DNA from: Bacteroidota bacterium
GTDB lineage: Bacteria > Bacteroidota > Bacteroidia > Chitinophagales > Chitinophagaceae
NCBI GenBank assembly: GCA_947448725.1
Contig: CANFOM010000004.1
Span: forward strand, 1 to 64,000
DNA: 64,000 bases
Direction of reading: 5' to 3'
Position numbers and translations under genes: made by a program. The notes beneath the pieces are model-generated. The model saw only the letters and a list, made by a program, of their open reading frames with translations. It did no database searches and was not told the DNA's origin. Shown here one piece after another: positions 42,651 to 51,402 of the stretch (position 1 is the first letter of the stretch; each line of letters starts with the position of its first letter).

Positions 42651-43700
42651 TTAGATGCAAGTTGGCTCCTGTTGGCTCAAACAATGAAAACTACCCAATC
42701 CCCAAATAATATCTGTTGAATCGATACCCACCACTTGTCTTGTTGGAAAACAAGATTGAATAATTTGCATGGCCTTATCATCTATTGAACAATTAAAAGT
42801 AGGCACCACCACATGGCCATTACTAATATAAAAATTAGCATAGGAAGCCGGCAATAACTGCCCTTCATAAATTACATCCGCAGGCATTGGTAATTCCACA
42901 ATATTCAATTGCTTGCCATTGAGCAAACGCATTTGTTTTAACTCTTTTAAATTTTGTTGTAAAATATCATGATTGGCCGATAGCACATTATCTTCCACCA
43001 CCGTAATCACGGTATCTTCATTTACAAACCTTACAGTATCATCAATATGCCCATCAGTATCATCCCCTACAATACCATCACTCACCCACAATACTTGATC
43101 AATCCCATAATAATCACTCAAATATTTTTCAATTTGTGTTTGATTTAAATGTGGATTGCGATTTTTATTCAACAAACATGATTTAGAAGTCATTACTGTT
43201 CCTGCTCCATTAAAATCCACCGAGCCTCCTTCCATAATAATACCTGGATTAAATACGGGCAAGCCCAATGCACCAGCAATACTGGTAGGTATTACATCAT
43301 CTAAATCATAAGGAGGATATTTACCACCCCATGCATTAATATTCCAATCTATAATGGCTTTAGGATCTATAGGATTATTTCTCAATAAAAAAGCTGGGCC
43401 ATGATCTCGGCACCAAGCATCATTGGTTGGATGTAAATAAAATTGTATGCGCTCTAAATTAACACCTGCTAATTGCAACATTTTTTGAGCCGAGTTACGC
43501 ATTTTTTCATCCACTACATTAATGCATACTTTTTCTGTTAAGGAAACTATTTTTACAAATTCAGTATAAGATGGATAAATGCTGGCTATTTTACCTGGCC
43601 AACTTTCTTCTTTATGTGGCCAACTTAACCAAATGGCATCATGTGGTGCAAATTCTGCAGGAAAATAATAGCCTAAGGATTTGGGTGTAGCGTTAGTCAT
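42651..43700 (-). CDS. aguA: Agmatine deiminase
   Basis: 349 residues. The guanidine-modifying fold has its nucleophile in GSFHCLSQQEP (Cys340), with NDAWCRDHGPAF, IMEGGSVDFNG and DGHIDD around the active site. It converts agmatine to N-carbamoylputrescine. The peptidylarginine deiminase-like annotation is the alternative, but the adjacent aguB and the nearby arginine decarboxylase support agmatine. Confidence 0.93.
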   Translation of the reverse strand: MTNATPKSLGYYFPAEFAPHDAIWLSWPHKEESWPGKIASIYPSYTEFVKIVSLTEKVCINVVDEKMRNSAQKMLQLAGVNLERIQFYLHPTNDAWCRDHGPAFLLRNNPIDPKAIIDWNINAWGGKYPPYDLDDVIPTSIAGALGLPVFNPGIIMEGGSVDFNGAGTVMTSKSCLLNKNRNPHLNQTQIEKYLSDYYGIDQVLWVSDGIVGDDTDGHIDDTVRFVNEDTVITVVEDNVLSANHDILQQNLKELKQMRLLNGKQLNIVELPMPADVIYEGQLLPASYANFYISNGHVVVPTFNCSIDDKAMQIIQSCFPTRQVVGIDSTDIIWGLGSFHCLSQQEPTCI

Positions 43701-43758
43701 ATTTGTAAATGTATTGCTCCTTTATAAAACTTTATAAAAAATAATTGTAGGCCATCTA

Positions 43759-44640
43759 TTATTCGGCTGTATCGTCAAGATATCTTTTTGTAATGGGTGC
43801 ATAAGAATCAATTCTACGATCACGTAAAAATGGCCAATGCGTTCTATAACTATCCGACTTTTCGGTATCTATATCAATCACGGCTACTTCTTCTTTATCA
43901 TGGGTTGCTTCATACAATAAGGTTCCAAAAGGATTGCTTACAAAACTTCCTCCCCAAAATTTCATCAGGCCATTTTGTTCTAAACCCACTCTATTTACAC
44001 TAATCACCGGCACCCCATTGGCCACTGCATGAGAGCGTTGTATGGTTTGCCAAGCGTTGTATTGTTCTTTATTAGTGGCCTCGTCCTGTGCAGTAGCCCA
44101 ACCAATGGCAGTTGGATAAAATAACATTTCAGCACCCATCAAAGTAGTAATTCTTGCCGCTTCGGGATACCATTGATCCCAACATATTAAAACACCAATA
44201 GTGGCGAATTTTGTTTTGAAAACTTTATAACCTAAATCACCTGGAGTAAAATAAAATTTTTCATAATAAGCAGGATCATCAGGTATGTGCATTTTACGGT
44301 ACTTGCCTAAATAAGTACCATCTGCATCCAATACCGCAGTGGTATTATGGTATAAGCCTTCTGCTCTTTTTTCAAACAAAGAAGCAATAATCACTACGCC
44401 TAATTCTTTGGCGAGTGCGGCTAAAGTATTACTGGTCTCGCCAGGAATGGATTCGGCCAATTTAAAATTATCGTAAGCTTCCACATCACAAAAATAAAGG
44501 GAAGTAAAAAGTTCCTGCAAGCAAATAATATTAGCTCCTTTTTTTGCAGCTTCTTTTATTTTTTCAATAGCTTTTGAAGTGTTGGCAGCTTTAGATGCCT
44601 CACATGTCATTTGAACTAATCCTACTTTAACAATGGCCAT
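43759..44640 (-). CDS. aguB: N-carbamoylputrescine amidase
   Basis: 293 residues. A nitrilase-superfamily enzyme with the triad Glu43 (LQELFTSLYF), Lys116 (LGKYRKMHIPDD) and Cys153 (GVLICWDQWYPE). The product is putrescine. It lies upstream of aguA on the same strand, 58 bp apart, so both are probably expressed together. Confidence 0.95.
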   Translation of the reverse strand: MAIVKVGLVQMTCEASKAANTSKAIEKIKEAAKKGANIICLQELFTSLYFCDVEAYDNFKLAESIPGETSNTLAALAKELGVVIIASLFEKRAEGLYHNTTAVLDADGTYLGKYRKMHIPDDPAYYEKFYFTPGDLGYKVFKTKFATIGVLICWDQWYPEAARITTLMGAEMLFYPTAIGWATAQDEATNKEQYNAWQTIQRSHAVANGVPVISVNRVGLEQNGLMKFWGGSFVSNPFGTLLYEATHDKEEVAVIDIDTEKSDSYRTHWPFLRDRRIDSYAPITKRYLDDTAE

Positions 44641-44714
44641 AATTATAAATTAAAAACTATTACAATATTAATCTATTACGCTATCATTTTGTTATCCATA
44701 GCTAATTTGTTTAG

Positions 44715-45446
44715 CTAGGTTGTTTTTTGAATGATGGCATCAAAACTACGAATACCTAATAACTTTTGAGTGATAAACCCTTCGGCATACTCCACACCAA
44801 TTTGATGACCTAACTCTTTGGCTCTTCCTTTCACAAAATCTAAAAAAGCATTGCCAGAAATAAATGTGTCTGGCTCGGTGGAAGTAGGATCGTAAAATTG
44901 AGAACTATGCGCTAAGATCGCTTCCATTTTTTTATCCATGAAAGCACTTATGTCCACTACAAAATTGGGTGTTAAATTTCTAGATTGTATGTAATGAAAA
45001 ACTTGTGTAGGTCTCCATGGGGCTTGCGCTACCCCATTATGGGTAGTTTGAATTTTAACCAATCCTGATAAAAAAGCAGCATCTACAATTAATTGAGCTG
45101 CGCGTCCATGATCTGGATGTCGGTCTTCGGGGGCATTACAAAATATTATAGCTGGTTGATACTTTCGAATCGTTTCAATAATTGCAAATTGATTTTCTTT
45201 ATTGTTCTCAAAAAAACCATCGGCCATCCCTAAATTTTCTCTTACACCAATGCCCATTACTTCTGAAGCCAATTGCGCTTCTTTTAATCTTTGTGAAGTG
45301 GTTCCTCTGGTTCCTAATTCACCTTTGGTTAAATCTACAATGCCCACTTTCTTCCCTTCCGCTAAAGCTATCAACAAAGCACCGGCACAACCCAATTCCA
45401 CATCGTCAGGATGTGCACCAAAAGCAAGTATATCTAGTGTTTGCAT
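44715..45446 (-). CDS. bshB1: Bacillithiol biosynthesis deacetylase BshB1
   Basis: 243 residues. A PIG-L deacetylase with AHPDDVELGCAGAL (His12, Asp14, Asp15), DLTKGELGTRGT and EDRHPDHGRAA. BshB1 removes acetyl from GlcNAc-malate. The GTRGT and LGMADGFFEN segments and 243-residue length are typical of BshB1. A bacilliredoxin gene lies 2.3 kb away. The other PIG-L domain in the window (59863) is fused to NagB and is different. Confidence 0.92.
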   Translation of the reverse strand: MQTLDILAFGAHPDDVELGCAGALLIALAEGKKVGIVDLTKGELGTRGTTSQRLKEAQLASEVMGIGVRENLGMADGFFENNKENQFAIIETIRKYQPAIIFCNAPEDRHPDHGRAAQLIVDAAFLSGLVKIQTTHNGVAQAPWRPTQVFHYIQSRNLTPNFVVDISAFMDKKMEAILAHSSQFYDPTSTEPDTFISGNAFLDFVKGRAKELGHQIGVEYAEGFITQKLLGIRSFDAIIQKTT

Positions 45447-45496
45447 ATTTTATTTTTTAACCCTTACAAAGGTAAGTACTCAAAAGTGTTTCTTGA

Positions 45497-45532
45497 CAAA
45501 AAACCCTCTCTTACTTGCGTAAGAAAGGGTTT
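45497..45532 (-). terminator. Intrinsic terminator after L31 gene
   Basis: On the minus strand AAACCCTTTCTTAC-GCAA-GTAAGAGAGGGTTT followed by a T run: a 14-bp stem with one mismatch, serving the L31 gene. Confidence 0.85.
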
Positions 45533-45572
45533 GAATAAGTATAAAAAGAAATGTTTTTTAATTGTCTCTCTT

Positions 45573-45824
45573 TTATTTTTTCTTGGCGTAACGCTTGTTG
45601 AATTTATCAATACGACCAGCTGTGTCAACCAACATGTTTTTACCTGTGTAAAAAGGATGTGAAGTGTTAGAAATCTCCAATTTAATAATTGGATACTCTT
45701 TACCGTCTTCAAACAAAACTGTTTCTTTGGTTTGTGCAGTTGATTTGCCTAAGAATTGAATACCGTTACTCATGTCTTTGAACACTACGAAACGATACGC
45801 TTCTGGATGGATACCTTCTCTCAT
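45573..45824 (-). CDS. rpmE2: Ribosomal protein bL31, type B
   Basis: 83 residues from ATG 45824; the upstream TTG extension (13 residues) is rejected because L31 type B begins M(K/R)xGIHPE. The protein reads [28 protein letters not shown] and [10 protein letters not shown]. It lacks the zinc-binding cysteines, as type B forms do. A GTACGG-CAAAAC-CCGTAC hairpin lies 20 bp upstream of the ATG. Confidence 0.96.
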   Translation of the reverse strand: MREGIHPEAYRFVVFKDMSNGIQFLGKSTAQTKETVLFEDGKEYPIIKLEISNTSHPFYTGKNMLVDTAGRIDKFNKRYAKKK

Positions 45825-45843
45825 ATGTATGATTTTTAAGGAT

Positions 45844-45861
45844 GTACGGGTTTTGCCGTAC
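45844..45861 (-). promoter_or_regulatory. Hairpin in L31 leader
   Basis: GTACGG-CAAAAC-CCGTAC on the minus strand is a 6-bp G/C-rich stem in the 5' leader of the L31 gene. Bacteroidota L31 genes are known to carry autoregulatory leaders; whether this is such a leader is inference. Confidence 0.35.
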
Positions 45862-45942
45862 AATTTATTTAATAGGACGCAAATTTAGCCTAAACTTAGG
45901 TTTTAGCCAAATTTTAAAGGCGCTAATAAGGAATTAGCCCAA

Positions 45943-46431
45943 TTACTTCATATTGATGTACTGAAGGGGCAAACCGAGATTCCCTGCCCTACAAGCCGCT
46001 ATAACGTCTTGTAAATCATCAATTTTCTTGCCTGTAACACGTACAATATCGTCCATAATGGCCGCTTGTACCTTTAGGCCGCTCTCTTTAATGAGTTTGA
46101 CCACCTTTTTGGCATCTTCCTGCTTTAAGCCATTTTTCACGGAAACATCCTTTTTAAAGATTTTTCCACTGGGAAAGGCTTCTTTGGAAAAGTCAAAGGC
46201 CGAGGCATCAATCCCCTGCTTCATCGATCTACTTAACAATACATCCACTATTTGCTGAATTTTCATTTCAGAATCAGACTCTAATTTAAGTAGGTATTCT
46301 TTTTTATTTAAGTCAATCACCACATGATTGCCTTTAAAATCAAATCGATTGGTGATTTCTTTTTTTACAATATTAACTGCATTATCCAATGTTTGAATAT
46401 CTACAGAGCTGGCAATATCAAAGGATGGCAT
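45943..46431 (-). CDS. YajQ-family nucleotide-binding protein
   Basis: 162 residues, full length. MPSFDIASSVD, VKKEITNRFDFKG and the tail DLQDVIAACRAGNLGLPLQY are diagnostic. YajQ-family proteins bind cyclic di-GMP in some bacteria and RNA or nucleotides in others; the role here is unknown. It follows lgt by 10 bp. Confidence 0.95.
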   Translation of the reverse strand: MPSFDIASSVDIQTLDNAVNIVKKEITNRFDFKGNHVVIDLNKKEYLLKLESDSEMKIQQIVDVLLSRSMKQGIDASAFDFSKEAFPSGKIFKKDVSVKNGLKQEDAKKVVKLIKESGLKVQAAIMDDIVRVTGKKIDDLQDVIAACRAGNLGLPLQYINMK

Positions 46432-46441
46432 AGTTTTAAAT

Positions 46442-47602
46442 TTAAGATTTTACAATATTTTTCGGGAACCATTTTTTAGACATTAATAAGAAAATGAAAC
46501 CTAATATAATTAATAATACGGAGATTAATTCGGCTTGCGTAGGATGAAAAGGCAAGGAAGCTATTTTATTATTGACCCTTATTTTTTCTATAAAGAAACG
46601 CTCCCCACCTGCAAACAGAAAATAGATGCCTGTTAAAATACCAGGCTGGGTAATTTTTTTACGAAAGCTCCACATGATAAAGAACAATAAGAACATGATT
46701 ACAATTTCAAAAAAAGTGCTCGGATATACGGGTAAAGGAAGTTGATTGCAATAACTTCCAACACAACCCGGAATGGCCACCCCTTCATTAACCACATTGT
46801 GCGGATACGTATACGCCCACATCCAATCGGGCAACCAAGCAAATGGTTTAGGAGACAAATTTGGAATACCCCAATCACCATCTCCACTGATATGACAACC
46901 TATACGACCCGCTGCATATGCAAATATCATAGTGGGTGCCATGGCATCTGCAAAATGAATCACCCTGATTTTATATTTTCTAATATAAACAATGACGGCT
47001 ATGGTTGCTAAAATAAGTCCCCCATAAAAAGTAAGTCCGCTAAATGATATCAATGAACCAATTGGATCTTTAACTAATTCATCAAAATTTTCAAGATTAT
47101 GAAAAATTTTAGCACCAATAAATCCCCACAAAGCTGCAGTTAAAACCACATCTCCTACGCGGTCATGCGTCCACACCAATACAGTCCTGGCTTCGGGTTT
47201 AGCCAATTTAGCTTTGTCTTTTTCTCTCCATTTTAAAAATAAAAGCAAGAGCCCCACCACAAAGCCTGCCGAAAAATTACCTTGCAAGGACAAAATAAAA
47301 GCTTGTGTATTATTTAAAGCATTTTCGATGGTAAACGCTCCAACTATCTTATAACCAAAGAAAAAGCCAAAGAAAAAATTAGTAACTAATTCTGAAATAG
47401 AGGCAGGCGCACCCACCACCATCTTTTCTTCCACATAGCCAAATTCACCCAAAGCTTCTTTTCTTTTAATTTCTGAAAACAATACATATCCGGAAGCTAT
47501 AAAGGCAATTGCTACAAAAAATCCAAATGAATTAACCAGTTTTAAAGCAGTTAATTTAATGCCAAACAAATCTTCGACTAAGTAATATAAATTAGGATAC
47601 AT
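46442..47602 (-). CDS. lgt: Prolipoprotein diacylglyceryl transferase
   Basis: 386 residues from ATG 47602; the GTG extension upstream is rejected because MYPNLYYL starts the first domain well. The signature YAAGRIGCHISGDGDWG corresponds to the family GRxGNF motif. There are about eight membrane helices and a C-terminal VYPSTFFEIVIMF. It is about 100 residues longer than E. coli Lgt, with extra loops. It transfers diacylglycerol from phosphatidylglycerol to the lipobox Cys, serving the lipoproteins encoded in this window. Confidence 0.92.
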   Translation of the reverse strand: MYPNLYYLVEDLFGIKLTALKLVNSFGFFVAIAFIASGYVLFSEIKRKEALGEFGYVEEKMVVGAPASISELVTNFFFGFFFGYKIVGAFTIENALNNTQAFILSLQGNFSAGFVVGLLLLFLKWREKDKAKLAKPEARTVLVWTHDRVGDVVLTAALWGFIGAKIFHNLENFDELVKDPIGSLISFSGLTFYGGLILATIAVIVYIRKYKIRVIHFADAMAPTMIFAYAAGRIGCHISGDGDWGIPNLSPKPFAWLPDWMWAYTYPHNVVNEGVAIPGCVGSYCNQLPLPVYPSTFFEIVIMFLLFFIMWSFRKKITQPGILTGIYFLFAGGERFFIEKIRVNNKIASLPFHPTQAELISVLLIILGFIFLLMSKKWFPKNIVKS

Positions 47603-47633
47603 ATTGTGGTATAAATAAGTAATGCAATGTACG

Positions 47634-47664
47634 AAAAAAAAAGGCCACACTAGAAAGTGCGGCC
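47634..47664 (-). terminator. Intrinsic terminator between bacilliredoxin gene and lgt
   Basis: GGCCGCACT-TTCT-AGTGTGGCC and a T tract on the minus strand: a 9-bp G/C-rich stem with one G-T pair. It should stop transcripts from the bacilliredoxin gene before lgt. Confidence 0.88.
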
Positions 47665-47713
47665 GTGTTTACTAACCCATCTAAAAACAAAAACTGTTGA
47701 TAAATATCTTTAA

Positions 47714-48130
47714 CTAATTACAATGTTCTTGGAATACTGTAATCAAGTGTTGTGCAATCAATTGAGCCGGTCTACCTTCAATTTGATGTCTTTCCACCAT
47801 ATTGACTAATTGACCATCTTTAAATAATAAAATTGCTGGAGAAGAAGGAGGATAAGGCAATTGTAATTCTCTTACTTTATTAACCGCTTCAATATCAAAT
47901 CCTGCAAAACTGGTAGTGATATAATCTGGTTTTATAGTTGCATTGGCAATAGCCATTAAAACACCTGGTCTACATGCACCAGCAGCGCAACCACAAACAG
48001 AATTAATCACTAACAATGTTGTACCATCTTTTTTCACTGCGTTCTCCACTTCAGTGGCTGTTGTTAAATCTTCAAATCCATTATCAACTAACTCAGCCTT
48101 CATTGGTAAAACTATCTCTTCAGGGTACAT
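47714..48130 (-). CDS. BrxA/BrxB-family bacilliredoxin
   Basis: 138 residues from ATG 48130; the ORF extends 22 codons further upstream, but the family starts MYPEE, here MYPEEIVLPMKAELVDNGF. The active site is VCGCAAGACRPG (Cys46, Cys48, Cys53). Bacilliredoxins reduce protein mixed disulfides with bacillithiol, consistent with bshB1 in this window. A cytosolic thioredoxin-like protein. Confidence 0.94.
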   Translation of the reverse strand: MYPEEIVLPMKAELVDNGFEDLTTATEVENAVKKDGTTLLVINSVCGCAAGACRPGVLMAIANATIKPDYITTSFAGFDIEAVNKVRELQLPYPPSSPAILLFKDGQLVNMVERHQIEGRPAQLIAQHLITVFQEHCN

Positions 48131-48251
48131 AACATCTACTATTTGTACCAAAATTAGGGATTTTAAAAATCCCCTACAAATTTGTTTTAAAGCCATATAG
48201 GCGGTTAACAGAATGATAATATGTCATTTTGTCTTACTATTAGAACAAAAT

Positions 48252-49688
48252 CTACCTTAAATAGCCCAATATCTTAAGCATTGATTGCGCGGTTTGTTCT
48301 TTAGCATACACCCAATCTACTAATTTCCCTGTCTTAGCATCTTTTTCTACAATTACATGCTTAGGGGATGGAATTAAGCAATGTTTGATTCCACCATAGC
48401 CGCTAATTTGATCTTGATAGGCACCTGTATGAAAAAATCCAACATACAAGGACTCATTATTCTCTTCTGCTTTTTCTTCTAATAAATCATTTTTAAGCTT
48501 TGGCAAGAACACTTCGTTAATGTGCTCCTCCGAATCGTAATAATCATGACTATCACAAGTAAGCCCTCCTAACACTACACGCTGATAATCATTTTCCCAT
48601 TTATTTACTGGGAGCATTAAAAATTTCTCTCCAATACCCCAGGTATCTGGTAGAGTAGTTATGAAAGAAGAATCAATCATATACCAACACTCTCTATCAT
48701 TTTGTTTCTTTTCGGCAAGCACCTTGTAAATATGTGCCATACTTTCTCCTACTGTAAAACTTCCAAACTCCGTATAAATATTAGGCATGGGCACTCTCGC
48801 CTTTTTACAGGCCTTCTTAATATTAGATACAATTTCATTGATCATGAATTGATAATCGTATTCAAAGCCTAAAGAATGCTTTATAGGGAACCCTCCGCCA
48901 ATATTAATGGAATCTAATTCAGGACATATTTTTTTAAGTTGGCAATACAAGTTGATGATCTTATTTAATTCGGACCAATAATAAATATCATCCTTGATGC
49001 CTTTGTTTAAAAAGATATGTAACATTTTTAATTGAAACTTATCCTCATACCCTTCTATCTCATCTACATAAAATTCTAAAATATCTTTGGCTCGTATGCC
49101 TAATCTTGAGGTATAGAAAGGGAAACTAGGTTCTTCTTCAGAAGCCACACGAATCCCAAGCTTAAAAGGCTCTTTGGTATTGCGTTTATAAAATTGTAGC
49201 TCTTCTTTATTGTCTAAAACTGGGATAACATTTTTAAAACCAGTATTGATTAATTTGGAAATTCTGCTCATGTACAATTTTTGCTTGTACCCATTACAAA
49301 TGATAAAAATTTCTTTGTTAATTTTTCTACGTTTGTACAATTGATTAATGATGTCGATATCGTAAGCAAAGGAAGTTTCTAAATGCACATTGTGCGACAA
49401 AGCCTCTTCAACAATGAATGAAAAGTGAGAACTCTTGGTACAATAACAATAGAAATATTCACCTTCGTATTTATGCTTTTTAAAAGCTGCTGCAAACATT
49501 TGCTTTGCTTTTTTTATTTGCATCCCTATCTTAGGCAGGTATGTTAACTTTAAAGGGGTGCCATGTTTTTCAATGATGGCTTTTAAATCAAGCCCATTAA
49601 ATTGTAAATAACCATTGTCATCCACTTCAAAACCTTCTTGTGGAAAATGAAAGGTTTGATTAACCAACGAGGTGTAGGTATTGTTCAT
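48252..49688 (-). CDS. speA: Arginine decarboxylase (fold type III, PLP)
   Basis: 478 residues. Alanine-racemase-type PLP barrel with the PLP Lys in YFYCYCTKSSHFS (Lys85), the phosphate loop NIGGGFPIKHS, IYTEFGSFTVGES and the C-terminal GGLTCDSHDYYD, where the Cys and Asp act on the substrate. It is much shorter than E. coli SpeA (658 residues), as in Bacteroidota relatives. It makes agmatine, the substrate of AguA encoded nearby. Diaminopimelate decarboxylase is the main alternative; the CTKSSH and CDSHD motifs favour arginine. Confidence 0.85.
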   Translation of the reverse strand: MNNTYTSLVNQTFHFPQEGFEVDDNGYLQFNGLDLKAIIEKHGTPLKLTYLPKIGMQIKKAKQMFAAAFKKHKYEGEYFYCYCTKSSHFSFIVEEALSHNVHLETSFAYDIDIINQLYKRRKINKEIFIICNGYKQKLYMSRISKLINTGFKNVIPVLDNKEELQFYKRNTKEPFKLGIRVASEEEPSFPFYTSRLGIRAKDILEFYVDEIEGYEDKFQLKMLHIFLNKGIKDDIYYWSELNKIINLYCQLKKICPELDSINIGGGFPIKHSLGFEYDYQFMINEIVSNIKKACKKARVPMPNIYTEFGSFTVGESMAHIYKVLAEKKQNDRECWYMIDSSFITTLPDTWGIGEKFLMLPVNKWENDYQRVVLGGLTCDSHDYYDSEEHINEVFLPKLKNDLLEEKAEENNESLYVGFFHTGAYQDQISGYGGIKHCLIPSPKHVIVEKDAKTGKLVDWVYAKEQTAQSMLKILGYLR

Positions 49689-49776
49689 TTGTAAACAGGG
49701 TTGTTAGCTTGTTATTTTTAGAGCACAAAAATAGTTCTTTGAACGGATATTGGAGACGGAAATTTCGGGAGGAATT

Positions 49777-49887
49777 CGAGAGGGGCTTTAAAAATCATAA
49801 GAGAAGAATTTTCGTGCCTTTATATTTTATAAAAGGCGAGAAAACCAAAGCCCCTCTCGAGTTATCGGGAGGGGCTTTAAAAATCAT
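49777..49887. repeat. Nested inverted and direct repeats between arginine decarboxylase and L20 genes
   Basis: GAGGGGCTTTAAAAATCAT occurs twice in direct orientation (49780-49798 and 49869-49887). CGAGAGGGGCTTT (49777-49789) is inverted as AAAGCCCCTCTCG (49847-49859), which can also pair with the second direct copy. Between them GCCTTT/AAAAGGC (about 49816-49838) makes another hairpin. The stretch is non-coding. Confidence 0.75.
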
Positions 49888-49893
49888 TGGAGG

Positions 49894-49934
49894 TTTTTTG
49901 TAGGTTTTATATTTTTATAAAAACCTACAAAAAA
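49894..49934 (-). terminator. Terminator after rplT
   Basis: TTTTTTGTAGGTTTT and AAAACCTACAAAAAA form a stem of about 18 bp with one bulge, directly after the rplT stop on the minus strand and symmetric enough to work both ways. Confidence 0.85.
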
Positions 49935-49938
49935 CAAC

Positions 49939-50283
49939 TTACTTAACCGATTGAACCAATGCCTTGAAACTTGCTGGCTCGTTCATGGCTAAATCTGCTA
50001 ATACCTTACGGTTTAAATCAGATCCTTTCTTTGCTAAAAGGTTAATGAATTGGCTGTAAGTAAGACCTTCCTCACGCACTGCCGCATTAATACGGGCAAT
50101 CCATAAAGTACGGTACTCACGCTTTTTCAACTTACGACCTACATAACTGTAAGTCAACCCTTTCTCTAATACGTTTTTGGCAACGGTATAAACGTTTTTA
50201 CGTTTACCATAGAAACCTTTCGCTTGTTCGAAAATTTTCTTTCTTCTTGCTCTAGATGCGACGGCATTTTTTGAACGTGGCAT
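49939..50283 (-). CDS. rplT: Ribosomal protein bL20
   Basis: 114 residues, standard. [30 protein letters not shown] and the C-terminal [18 protein letters not shown] are diagnostic. L20 is needed for large-subunit assembly and in several bacteria represses its own operon by binding the mRNA leader. Last gene of the thrS-infC-rpmI-rplT cluster. Confidence 0.98.
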   Translation of the reverse strand: MPRSKNAVASRARRKKIFEQAKGFYGKRKNVYTVAKNVLEKGLTYSYVGRKLKKREYRTLWIARINAAVREEGLTYSQFINLLAKKGSDLNRKVLADLAMNEPASFKALVQSVK

Positions 50284-50381
50284 AATTAATATTTTTTTGA
50301 ATCCTGTTGATCTTAAAGATTACTTGCTGGACTCGGTGAATTAAATTTTGTTAAAAACCTTTACTGTGGTTAAGTGTTTGA

Positions 50382-50582
50382 CTATCCTTTTAATCTTAAT
50401 AAACGAAGAACGAAGTCTTTGTTAGTTGACCCAACAAGTCCTTTTTTTCTCATCGCTCTTTTGCGCTTAGTTGATTTCTTGGTAAGAATGTGTCTTTTGA
50501 AGGCTTTTTGGAAGGTGATTTCACCGGTTCCAGTAACTTTAAAACGCTTTTTCGCGCTCGAGTTAGTTTTTACTTTTGGCAT
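50382..50582 (-). CDS. rpmI: Ribosomal protein bL35
   Basis: 66 residues from ATG 50582 ([20 protein letters not shown]); the 14-residue upstream extension is rejected. [15 protein letters not shown] is the conserved core. It sits between infC and rplT as in most bacteria, but a strong terminator separates it from infC. Confidence 0.97.
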   Translation of the reverse strand: MPKVKTNSSAKKRFKVTGTGEITFQKAFKRHILTKKSTKRKRAMRKKGLVGSTNKDFVLRLLRLKG

Positions 50583-50690
50583 TATTATAATCTTAACGAT
50601 TACTCCCTGCTGGCGGTTCTGCACGGGCGGAACACTTTTTGGGCCATGTGGGAAATGGACGGCGAAGGTACGTTGGAATAACGAGATTAC
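50583..50690 (-). promoter_or_regulatory. G/C-rich leader of rpmI-rplT
   Basis: Between the infC terminator and the rpmI start is about 108 bp that is clearly richer in G and C than its surroundings. It holds a GTTC/GAAC hairpin (50616-50633) and TAATC/GATTA near the start codon. This placement suits an L20- or L35-responsive leader; no match to a known leader is claimed. Confidence 0.35.
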
Positions 50691-50728
50691 AAAAAAAAGG
50701 AGCCCTTCATCGAATTAGAAGGGCTCCT
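50691..50728 (-). terminator. Intrinsic terminator between infC and rpmI
   Basis: AGGAGCCCTTC and GAAGGGCTCCT: a perfect 11-bp G/C-rich stem, 9-base loop and an 8-T tract on the minus strand, inside the classical IF3-L35-L20 operon. Confidence 0.9.
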
Positions 50729-50758
50729 GTCAAAATATATTGAAAATCAGTTACTTAG

Positions 50759-51340
50759 TTAATTAGAAGCCTTCTTTTTACCACCTGCTTTAGGCTGAAA
50801 AATGGCAAACATCCTTTTTCCTTCCAACTTAGGCATACTTTCTAAAGTACCTGCTTCCGCTAAACGCTCAGCGAACTTCAATAAAAGCAATTGTCCTCTA
50901 TCTTGGAACATAATAGCACGGCCTTTAAATTGAACATAGGCTTTTACCTTATTTCCATCTTGTAAAAACTTCTCAGCATGTTTTGCTTTAAAATCAAAAT
51001 CATGATCGTCTGTACCTGGTGTGAAACGAATCTCTTTAATTTCCGATTGCTTGGAATTCGCTTTCATTTCCTTTTCCTTACGCTTTTTCTCGTAAAGGAA
51101 TTTTTTATAATCGATCACTTTACAAACTGGGGGATCGGCTGTTGGAGAAATCTCTACTAAGTCCAAACCTTGGTCTGCAGCTATTTTCAGCGCTTCTTGA
51201 GTATTGTAAACACCCACTGTAATGTTGTCTCCAACCAATCTGATTTGTGGAACTCGAATGCGATCATTAATGCGATGCTCTGGTTCTTGTTGTCTTTGAA
51301 ACCTTGGGTTAAATCTGGGTCCTCTGTTCGGTAATGCCAT
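50759..51340 (-). CDS. infC: Translation initiation factor IF-3
   Basis: 193 residues. HRINDRIRVPQIRLVGDN begins the N-domain, ADPPVCKVIDYKKF ends it, and the C-domain has IKEIRFTPGTDDHDF and AYVQFKGRAIMF. It starts at ATG, not the rare AUU used in E. coli, so start-codon autocontrol of that kind is unlikely. The basic tail GGKKKASN is usual. It lies 62 bp after thrS. Confidence 0.98.
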   Translation of the reverse strand: MALPNRGPRFNPRFQRQQEPEHRINDRIRVPQIRLVGDNITVGVYNTQEALKIAADQGLDLVEISPTADPPVCKVIDYKKFLYEKKRKEKEMKANSKQSEIKEIRFTPGTDDHDFDFKAKHAEKFLQDGNKVKAYVQFKGRAIMFQDRGQLLLLKFAERLAEAGTLESMPKLEGKRMFAIFQPKAGGKKKASN

Positions 51341-51402
51341 TAAGTAATTAAACGTTTATTTAAGTTTTGTAAAGATAGTCATTGTTATGATATAGTGCTT
51401 CA

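Noticed and set aside
49709-49903. 64-residue open frame on the plus strand
   Set aside because: It lies entirely on the hairpin and repeat cluster, its codons come from the repeats (GAGGGGCTTT twice) and the product looks like no protein family.
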